Assembly: GCA_964625865.1 (NCBI GenBank)
Contig: CAZVEV010000308.1
Location: forward strand, 1-7,038
Reading direction: 5' to 3'
Length of the DNA stretch: 7,038 nucleotides
Source of the DNA: CAZVEV01 sp964625865
GTDB lineage: Bacteria > Planctomycetota > Phycisphaerae > SM23-33
This document shows, piece after piece, positions 1-4,171 of this stretch. A program made the translations under genes and the position numbers. Numbering within the stretch: the stretch's first letter is position 1; each line of letters starts with the position of its first letter. The notes beneath the pieces are model-generated. The model had not been told where the DNA came from. It did no database searches and worked only from the letters and a program-made list of their open reading frames with translations.

Positions 1-203
1 ATCGTCAAGAGAGGCCTGCTTTTATGACATGATTCACCTTAACCTCGGGCCATTACATAGTGTCGCCGGTAGGTTTCGGCAGAGTCTGGAGATGGCGAGG
101 TCGAGTTGTCGTCAGGGGCTTTGTCGGTACGACAACCGCAACCAGCGCACATGTGTCTGTTGGAGTGTTGATACGGCATACATCAGCCTGAAGGAGCATC
201 CTC
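1..203 (+). other. Non-coding leader upstream of the PEP-CTERM gene
   Basis: No convincing coding sequence is visible. One frame is open from the window edge through position 376, but it runs into the well-supported gene at 204 in another frame and reads as low-complexity, Arg/Cys-rich shadow sequence. The stretch contains the inverted repeats described separately at 105-136 and, close to the gene, a good Shine-Dalgarno AAGGAG at 191-196, seven bases before the ATG at 204. I could not identify a promoter with good hexamers and spacing. The end of an upstream gene cannot be placed from this sequence. Confidence 0.6.
105..136 (+). promoter_or_regulatory. Competing hairpins in the leader of the PEP-CTERM gene
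   Basis: GTTGTCGT (105-112) is perfectly complementary to ACGACAAC (129-136), giving an 8-bp stem with a 16-nt loop. A second copy of TTGTCG at 121-126 can pair instead with CGACAA at 130-135 in a tight hairpin with a 3-nt loop. The two stems exclude each other because they share the same 3' arm. No U-tract follows, so it is not an ordinary intrinsic terminator. It could be a regulatory leader structure, a protein-binding dyad or chance. Confidence 0.35.
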
Positions 204-1379
204 ATGATTACCATGCGAAGCCACGAACGCTTCCGAACGACAGGTACGGTCTGCCTGGCCGTCGGCTTGTTGCTCGGCCTGACTGCTCTGGCCAGCGCCA
301 CGACGATAGGCCCGGGGGCTGGAATCACCGAGGCCGCGCAAGTCGATACGCCCAACCAGGAGCGTCTGAACGTTGACCGGACAACATTCATCAACCTCCC
401 CGCGGGCTTCTACAACGTAGATGACTTCCGCCTGAATGTGTCTACCCACGACGCCGGCAGCAGTGGGGCGGGCACCATCGCGCCGATGCTGCTCAGCGGC
501 ACGCCGGCCAACTACACGACACTCTGGGTCGGTCCCGACTACGATCCTTCGGCCAATGGTATTCAAACGGTGGGCTATGGCGCCGGTGCGCAGCAGTTCG
601 CACTGGGAGCGGCAACCGACGTGTATGCGGGCATCTTCACGAAGAACAGCGGCTCGGCCATCATCGGCTTGGACGCAGACAACTCCGGTTCCGGCAACAG
701 CAACACGGACCATGACAGCGCCTTCACGGCGCCCACCGGTGCGGGGGATTTGGTCACCGATTTCAGCAATGCCAATCTTGGCCGCACGTATGCGTTCGAA
801 GTCAACGTCTCGCCCACAACGCTCCCCAGTGGTGCGCTGATCGGACCGGGTGCGGCCACCGCGGGAGCCAGCGGGGACGGCGGGGGCGGAAGAACGAATA
901 TCGAACGGGATTTCGTGTCGCTTGCGGCGGGGGCGTATAACGTCCAGTTCTTCGAGTTTCATGCGATAAACACCAGCGGCACGGTGCTGCCGTTCCTGGC
1001 CGTCCGAACGACGGGCGAACCCGACCAGCAATACACGCCGATCTGGGTCGGTTCGGCGGTCACTCCCACGGCAACGGGAACGAACACGGACCTGTTTGTG
1101 CTGGGAAGTGAGCAGTTCACCTTGGCGGCGACGACGGACGTCTATGCGGGGTTCGTGATGACGAGCAATGCGGTTGGCTTCTTCAACGGTGGCCTGACCG
1201 ATCATAACGGTGCGCCTCCTCTTACACCGACGGTTGGTGTGGAACTGCCTCTGTTCTCAAACAATGATCTGGGCAGAAGCTACTCGTTCGGTGTTCAGGT
1301 GGCCCTTGTTCCGGAGCCGACCACCTTCGCCCTGGCTGCTGTCGGCCTGCTCGGGCTGAGGCGACGCCGAAAGCGGTAG
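204..1379 (+). CDS. Secreted PEP-CTERM sorting-domain protein with duplicated domain
   Basis: A 391-aa exported protein, probably delivered to the cell surface or extracellular matrix. Residues 1-32 form a signal peptide: a basic start, a hydrophobic core around 15-29, and an Ala-Ser-Ala cleavage site near 32. The C-terminus is a classic PEP-CTERM signal: Val-Pro-Glu-Pro at 369-372, a short hydrophobic helix at about 375-385, and an Arg/Lys-rich end. In this family an exosortase (EpsH/XrtA type) recognises and removes that tail; no exosortase is encoded in the window. The mature part is two copies of one domain of roughly 160 residues (about 34-202 and 212-368), each opening with IGPGA and sharing LPAG-type, TLW/PIWVG, QF-LAATDVYAG and NDLGR-Y-F blocks. 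An Asp/Asn/Ser-rich loop near 157-171 in the first copy resembles a calcium-binding loop but is not conserved in the second. The start is set by AAGGAG at 191-196. The specific function is unknown. Confidence 0.93.
   Translation: MITMRSHERFRTTGTVCLAVGLLLGLTALASATTIGPGAGITEAAQVDTPNQERLNVDRTTFINLPAGFYNVDDFRLNVSTHDAGSSGAGTIAPMLLSGTPANYTTLWVGPDYDPSANGIQTVGYGAGAQQFALGAATDVYAGIFTKNSGSAIIGLDADNSGSGNSNTDHDSAFTAPTGAGDLVTDFSNANLGRTYAFEVNVSPTTLPSGALIGPGAATAGASGDGGGGRTNIERDFVSLAAGAYNVQFFEFHAINTSGTVLPFLAVRTTGEPDQQYTPIWVGSAVTPTATGTNTDLFVLGSEQFTLAATTDVYAGFVMTSNAVGFFNGGLTDHNGAPPLTPTVGVELPLFSNNDLGRSYSFGVQVALVPEPTTFALAAVGLLGLRRRRKR
303..1307 (+). repeat. Tandem duplicated domain within the PEP-CTERM protein
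   Basis: Residues about 34-202 (nt 303-809) and 212-368 (nt 837-1307) align along their whole length. Shared landmarks, in order, are IGPGA, LPAGFYNV versus LAAGAYNV, the block IAPMLL versus VLPFLA, TTLWVG versus TPIWVG, QFALGAATDVYAG versus QFTLAATTDVYAG, and SNANLGRTYAFEV versus SNNDLGRSYSFGV. The copies are clearly diverged, so the duplication is old. The likely fold is a beta-sandwich of a surface protein, but this is inferred only from the alternating hydrophobic pattern. Confidence 0.85.
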
Positions 1380-1395
1380 GGCGCTGCGCTGGCCC

Positions 1396-1415
1396 GGTGG
1401 GGGCAGTGGGGGGGG
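1396..1415 (+). other. G-rich tract between genes
   Basis: This short intergenic stretch has a GG, a run of five G (1399-1403) and a run of eight G (1408-1415) on the plus strand. It lies 17 bases after the stop of the PEP-CTERM gene and about 20 bases before the promoter-like -35 at 1436. It cannot make four clean runs of three G, so only a two-layer or irregular quadruplex is possible. I see no intrinsic terminator for the upstream gene here. Confidence 0.3.
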
Positions 1416-1435
1416 ACGATTTCTTCGACGGGGCA

Positions 1436-1463
1436 TTGCATGCGTCGCTTGGGCTCGTATAAT
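1436..1463 (+). promoter_or_regulatory. Candidate promoter for the small-protein/bioB operon
   Basis: A perfect -10 hexamer TATAAT lies at 1458-1463, with TTGCAT at 1436-1441 as a partial -35, separated by 16 bases. A start site six to eight bases after the -10 would fall at about 1470, and the ATG of the next gene is at 1472. There is no purine-rich ribosome binding site between the -10 and that ATG. The transcript would therefore be leaderless or nearly so. A perfect TATAAT is unlikely by chance at this exact spot in GC-rich DNA, but the -35 is weak. Confidence 0.6.
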
Positions 1464-1471
1464 TCACTGCT

Positions 1472-1678
1472 ATGAAACGAGCAAAGATCCTCGCATTGGT
1501 GGTGGTACTCCTGTTGGCGGCCGGGCCCGCTGTCGCCAAGAAGAAAGTCGAGAGAATCAACGGGGCGCCCGTGCTCGACTCGTCCATGCCGTGGATGGCC
1601 ATCGGATACGCGGTGGCCGGGCTTGCGGGCATCTCCGTTGTCGGTTTCAAGAACTCCAAACGTACGCACCTGGACTGA
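1472..1678 (+). CDS. Small membrane protein (68 aa), unknown function
   Basis: I do not recognise this as a named family. Residues 1-22 look like a signal peptide or first membrane helix (MKRAK, then a Val/Leu-rich core, ending in AVA at 20-22), followed by a basic KKKVER segment. A second hydrophobic segment spans about 40-59 (Met-Pro-Trp through Val-Val-Gly-Phe), and the chain ends in a polar FKNSKRTHLD tail. If the first segment is cleaved, the mature product is a mini-protein of about 46 residues with one membrane helix and a short charged tail. It is the first gene of a tightly spaced set; the next gene starts 29 bases after its stop. No Shine-Dalgarno precedes the ATG, consistent with near-leaderless translation from the promoter at 1436-1463. 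The hydrophobic architecture and context make it more likely real than a chance open frame. Confidence 0.75.
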   Translation: MKRAKILALVVVLLLAAGPAVAKKKVERINGAPVLDSSMPWMAIGYAVAGLAGISVVGFKNSKRTHLD

Positions 1679-1693
1679 TTCGTCCCGGGCCTC

Positions 1694-1700
1694 AAGGAGA
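1694..1700 (+). promoter_or_regulatory. Ribosome binding site deciding the start at 1708
   Basis: AAGGAGA lies seven bases before the ATG at 1708. The frame is open further upstream to 1591, but the upstream part overlaps the 68-aa gene out of frame and would lack a signal segment, so this site fixes the start. Confidence 0.8.
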
Positions 1701-1707
1701 CACAAAG

Positions 1708-1998
1708 ATGAAGAAAGTCACTATCGTTACGCTGGTCTGTTTGAACGTGGCGCTGTTGGGCGCGCTGGTGGCGCAATCGTTGCCGCAGGCCGACGCGCAG
1801 GTCGCCGCGCCCGGAGCTACGGCGGCGGCCCCGCCGAACTACATGCTCCTGACCGGGCACATCCGGTCAAACGAGGACGTCGTGTACGTCCTGGATGTCA
1901 ACAGCGGCAAGCTGCTGGCGTGGGAGTTCGACCACAAGGACAAGCGGTTTGAGCAGATCCGTCTCGGACGCAATCTGGTCACCGACTTCCGCAAGTAG
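1708..1998 (+). CDS. Small anchored periplasmic protein (96 aa), single blade-like motif
   Basis: This is a short exported or membrane-anchored protein of unknown role. Residues 1-24 are a signal peptide or anchor (MKKVT, then a hydrophobic stretch to about Val-21), followed by an Ala/Pro-rich linker to about 42. The conserved part is about 43-94: PPNYMLLTG, then VVYVLDVNSGKLLAWEFD, then a charged segment and an ending LVTDFRK. The YVLDVNSGKLLAW stretch resembles one strand-turn-strand unit of a PQQ/beta-propeller blade, but only one unit is present, so it cannot close a propeller alone. It is paralogous to the next gene, which has PPNMYTMCTG and ILYVLDINAQKLNAY at the matching places. I recall similar short proteins in other planctomycetes but cannot name a family. 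It sits 29 bases after the preceding gene and 42 before the next, so all are probably co-transcribed. Confidence 0.85.
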   Translation: MKKVTIVTLVCLNVALLGALVAQSLPQADAQVAAPGATAAAPPNYMLLTGHIRSNEDVVYVLDVNSGKLLAWEFDHKDKRFEQIRLGRNLVTDFRK

Positions 1999-2028
1999 CC
2001 CCCGACAGCCATGCACGACCAAGACCAC

Positions 2029-2033
2029 AAGGA
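2029..2033 (+). promoter_or_regulatory. Ribosome binding site deciding the start at 2041
   Basis: AAGGA lies seven bases before the ATG at 2041. The alternative in-frame ATG at 2011 has no purine-rich site before it and would add ten very polar residues in front of the membrane helix, so 2041 is preferred. Confidence 0.7.
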
Positions 2034-2040
2034 ATCTCTC

Positions 2041-2373
2041 ATGAAGAGCACTCACGATAATCAGAACACCGTCATCGTCCTGCTGATGATCTCCGCGTCG
2101 ATCCTGACGGCCTTCCTGCTCGGTGGATTCGTCATGCAGGACCGCGCCGACGCCGACGCGCCCGCCCGCAGTCCGGACATGGTCGTCTCCCGCCCGCCGA
2201 ACATGTACACCATGTGCACCGGGGCGTGGGATGACACCATCGATATCCTCTACGTCCTGGACATCAACGCCCAGAAGCTCAACGCCTACGTCACGAACGA
2301 CAAGACCGAGGCCATCGAGCAGTTCGACAGCATCTCGCTGCCGCAGGCGTTCCGCGCCAGCACGCGACGATAG
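2041..2373 (+). CDS. Small anchored periplasmic protein (110 aa), paralogue of the preceding gene
   Basis: Residues 1-10 are polar, and 11-32 form a strongly hydrophobic helix (VIVLLMISASILTAFLLGGF) with no clear cleavage site, so it is probably an N-terminal membrane anchor with the rest outside the cytoplasm. After an Asp/Ala-rich linker, residues 52-106 match the 96-aa neighbour: PPN, TG, YVLDIN, KL, an Asp-Lys segment, EQFD and a Phe-Arg near the end. The shared pattern is PPN-x6-TG-x9-YVLD(V/I)N-x3-KL-x-A(W/Y). The pair therefore arose by duplication and has diverged. A single Cys is present at 59. The gene ends four bases before the GTG of the biotin synthase-like gene, so the two are likely translationally coupled. 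The biological role is unknown; neither protein shows catalytic motifs. Confidence 0.85.
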   Translation: MKSTHDNQNTVIVLLMISASILTAFLLGGFVMQDRADADAPARSPDMVVSRPPNMYTMCTGAWDDTIDILYVLDINAQKLNAYVTNDKTEAIEQFDSISLPQAFRASTRR

Positions 2374-2377
2374 CACC

Positions 2378-3394
2378 GTGAGCGATGCTGGCGGGGCGAT
2401 TGCCGCACTGGCGGGGCGGGCCCTTGGCGGACACCGCCTTAGGCGAGATGACCTGCTCCGACTGGTCGAGCTGTCCGACGAGGCCCCGCACGATCTGCTG
2501 TACTGGGCATACCGTGTTCGGGCGGACCGGTTCGGTTCGGACGTCAGGCTCTGCTCCATCGTGCCCGGAAAACTCGGCGCCTGCGCCGAGGACTGCAAGT
2601 GGTGTGCCCAGTCACACGCCGCGGCGCCGGGAGTGACCGAGCCCGGTCGCACGCCCCGCCGGGAGATTGTCAATGCCGCCGTCAGCGCCGCGGCCAACGG
2701 CGCCGCCGGGATCGGCATCGTCAACTCGGGCCGGCGGCCCTCGGATCGCGACTTCCGGGACGTCCTGAAAGCCCTTGACGCCGTCCGCGACGAGCCCCGG
2801 GCCGACATAGGCCTCTGCGCGTCGCTTGGTGAACTGAGCGACCATCAGGCACGTCAACTCGCCGACGCCGGCATCACCCATTACAACCACAACATCGAGA
2901 CCTCGCCACGCATGTACGCCCGCATGGTCACCACGCATGCGTTTGAGGATCGCCTTGCGACGCTCGACGCGGCCCGCCGGGCCGGCATCAGCCTCTGCTG
3001 CGGCGGCCTGTTCGGGCTCGGCGAAACATGGGACGACCGCATCGAGATGGCCCTGATCCTCCGCGAGAAGGTCAAGCCCGCCGTCGTGCCGATGAACTTC
3101 CTGAATCCAATCCCCGGCACGCCGCTGGCCCGCGCCCAGCCGCTGGCGCCCATGGAGATCCTCCGGATCATCGCGATCTTCCGCCTGGCCATGCCCGACG
3201 TCGACGTCAAGCTCGCCGGCGGGCGCGAGGTCAACCTTCGCGATATGCAGAGTTGGGCTTTCCATGCCGGGGCAACCAGCACAATGGTCGGCAACTACCT
3301 GACAACCACCGGCCGCACTGCGGAAGAGGACCTCCAGATGCTCCAGGATCTCGGCCTGAGAGTCGTCCGGGACCTCAAACCTCGAAAGATATGA
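2378..3394 (+). CDS. bioB: Biotin synthase-like radical SAM enzyme, variant auxiliary-cluster type
   Basis: A 338-aa cytoplasmic protein of the biotin synthase family, which inserts sulfur into dethiobiotin to make biotin. The radical SAM CX3CX2C motif is C69-C73-C76 within GACAEDCKWCAQS. Other family marks are YNHNIETS at 169-176, GGLFGLGET at 209-217, NPIPGTPL at 243-250, and AGGRE at 280-284, whose R283 corresponds to the arginine ligand of the [2Fe-2S] cluster in the E. coli enzyme. Of that cluster's three cysteines, C147 and C207 (or C208) are present, but the first one is Gly-113 here (GIGIVNSGRRPSD). Extra cysteines occur at 59, ten residues before C69, and as a C207-C208 pair. This matches a BioB variant I recall from anaerobes rather than the classical type. 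The start is GTG at 2378, four bases after the previous stop and without a clear Shine-Dalgarno, suggesting coupling; the frame is open further upstream but that part is the shadow of the 110-aa gene. No other biotin genes are in the window. Confidence 0.9.
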   Translation: MSDAGGAIAALAGRALGGHRLRRDDLLRLVELSDEAPHDLLYWAYRVRADRFGSDVRLCSIVPGKLGACAEDCKWCAQSHAAAPGVTEPGRTPRREIVNAAVSAAANGAAGIGIVNSGRRPSDRDFRDVLKALDAVRDEPRADIGLCASLGELSDHQARQLADAGITHYNHNIETSPRMYARMVTTHAFEDRLATLDAARRAGISLCCGGLFGLGETWDDRIEMALILREKVKPAVVPMNFLNPIPGTPLARAQPLAPMEILRIIAIFRLAMPDVDVKLAGGREVNLRDMQSWAFHAGATSTMVGNYLTTTGRTAEEDLQMLQDLGLRVVRDLKPRKI

Positions 3395-3411
3395 CGCATT
3401 GTGGCGCTAAC

Positions 3412-3443
3412 CAAAGTGCACGCAAGGAATTACCCACACTTTG
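3412..3443 (+). terminator. Weak inverted repeat after bioB, possible terminator
   Basis: CAAAGTG at 3412-3418 and CACTTTG at 3437-3443 form a perfect 7-bp stem with an 18-nt loop, 17 bases after the stop of the biotin synthase-like gene. No U-tract follows, and the right arm overlaps the -35 of the candidate promoter at 3441. It may be a weak or factor-dependent termination site, or chance. Confidence 0.3.
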
Positions 3444-3469
3444 ACCCCATGCCGAATGTTACATAACAT
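3441..3469 (+). promoter_or_regulatory. Candidate promoter with a dyad over the -10
   Basis: TTGACC at 3441-3446 (five of six to consensus) and TAACAT at 3464-3469 (four of six) are separated by 17 bases. The -10 is the right arm of a perfect dyad, ATGTTA-CA-TAACAT (3456-3469), in an unusually AT-rich patch for this GC-rich DNA. A repressor or activator site overlapping the -10 is plausible. If used, the transcript would have a leader of about 175 bases before the TlpA-like gene. Confidence 0.5.
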
Positions 3470-3652
3470 ATATTATCGGACGTTTGATATGGGGTGCAGG
3501 GCGGGCCTAACGCCAAATAGAGCATGCTTGATACGTGGGTTACCGATGTGCTCCCCGGAGATTCCATCCCTCCTTGACGTCTGCACGGCTCTACCTGCGG
3601 CAACCAGGCAACCGCTTGCGGTTTCGCGTCCCCTGCGTAGGATTACTCGGTG
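3470..3652 (+). other. Untranslated stretch before the TlpA-like gene
   Basis: No supported gene lies here; an open frame running from 3441 to 3653 has no proper start codon context or recognisable protein character. The region holds a second 14-bp dyad, AACCGC-TT-GCGGTT (3610-3623). It also holds a second, weaker promoter-like pair, TTGCGG (3616-3621) and TAGGAT (3638-3643) with 16-bp spacing, which would start transcription at about the ATG. The AGGA inside TAGGAT (3639-3642) could equally act as the ribosome binding site on a longer transcript. I recognise no riboswitch. Confidence 0.45.
3610..3623. promoter_or_regulatory. 14-bp dyad, possible operator
   Basis: AACCGC-TT-GCGGTT is a perfect inverted repeat with a 2-bp centre, the same geometry (6-2-6) as the dyad at 3456-3469 but a different sequence. 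It overlaps the possible -35 at 3616-3621 and lies about 30 bases before the start of the TlpA-like gene. With a 2-nt loop it is more likely a DNA site than an RNA hairpin. Confidence 0.35.
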
Positions 3653-4171
3653 ATGAACAAGCTCGTCTGGATCACTCTTGCGGTGGGTATCGCTGTCGCG
3701 GTTGGCGCGGCTCTTCTGGTGTTCGGGCCCGGAGATGATCTGCGGCAGGACTTCCGCCTCGAGTCGCTGTCGCACGGGCGGTTCTACCTTCACGATCAGC
3801 GGGACAAGTGCGTTGTGCTGGTCTTCTGGAGCGTGCCCTGTGAGCCCTGCAAGGCGGAGATGGCTTTCCTGGGCGAGATGCAACGCGAGTTGGGCGATCG
3901 ACGTCTGGTCATTGCCGGGCTGTGCACCGATGCTCAGACCCCCGAGGAGGCCCGGCGCGTGGTCGAGCCGCTGGATATTGAATTTCCGATTCTTCTTGAT
4001 AACGGCGCGAAAGTCGCCGCCGCGTGGGACGCCCAAACCGCACCCACGACGGTAATCATCGGCCCGGACGGCAAGGAAGCGTGGCGTCGCACGGGGTATG
4101 ATGTATCGGTCGGCCGAGCCATTCGTTCGCAGGTTCAGCGCCTGCTGGGCAGTGCGGAGGGCTCCCCGTGA
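3653..4171 (+). CDS. Membrane-anchored TlpA/ResA-like thioredoxin
   Basis: A 172-aa thiol-disulfide oxidoreductase-like protein, probably tethered to the membrane and acting outside the cytoplasm. Residues 4-24 are a hydrophobic anchor. The thioredoxin fold follows: the strand CVVLVFWS at 53-60, the redox motif C63-E-P-C66 at the start of the first helix, and the cis-proline P131 in TAPTTVIIGPDG. This order and the CEPC motif fit the TlpA/ResA family, which reduces disulfides in exported proteins, for example in cytochrome c maturation. Two further cysteines, C53 and C91, are unusual extras. The start could be ATG 3653 or the adjacent GTG 3650; AGGA at 3639-3642 fits either. Its stop overlaps the start of the next gene by four bases (GTGA), so the two are almost surely co-translated. 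The likely electron source is the DsbD-like domain encoded there, which is inferred from context. Confidence 0.9.
   Translation: MNKLVWITLAVGIAVAVGAALLVFGPGDDLRQDFRLESLSHGRFYLHDQRDKCVVLVFWSVPCEPCKAEMAFLGEMQRELGDRRLVIAGLCTDAQTPEEARRVVEPLDIEFPILLDNGAKVAAAWDAQTAPTTVIIGPDGKEAWRRTGYDVSVGRAIRSQVQRLLGSAEGSP
4156..4161 (+). promoter_or_regulatory. Ribosome binding site deciding the GTG start at 4168
   Basis: GGAGGG lies six bases before the GTG at 4168, inside the end of the TlpA-like gene. It supports this GTG over the in-frame ATG at 4198, which has no such site. Confidence 0.75.

Noticed and set aside
29..376. Plus-strand open frame at the window start
   Set aside because: It overlaps the first 170 bases of the PEP-CTERM gene in another frame, has no ribosome binding site and looks like shadow sequence.
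672..716. Possible dockerin or EF-hand calcium loop in the PEP-CTERM protein
   Set aside because: The Asp/Asn/Ser-rich segment lacks the full spacing and the paired second loop of a dockerin and is absent from the second repeat copy; kept only as a calcium-loop-like note.
183..1205. Minus-strand open frame of 340 codons opposite the PEP-CTERM gene
   Set aside because: Its composition is Arg/Gly-rich with no recognisable domain, while the plus strand shows a signal peptide, an internal repeat and a PEP-CTERM tail.
2123..2377. Upstream extension of the biotin synthase-like frame
   Set aside because: The extension encodes a Ser/Thr/Arg/Pro-rich stretch that is the out-of-frame reading of the 110-aa gene; BioB length and the 4-base gap favour GTG 2378.
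3441..3653. 70-codon open frame between bioB and the TlpA-like gene
   Set aside because: It would begin on a TTG that is better explained as a -35 element, has no ribosome binding site and shows no protein-like pattern.
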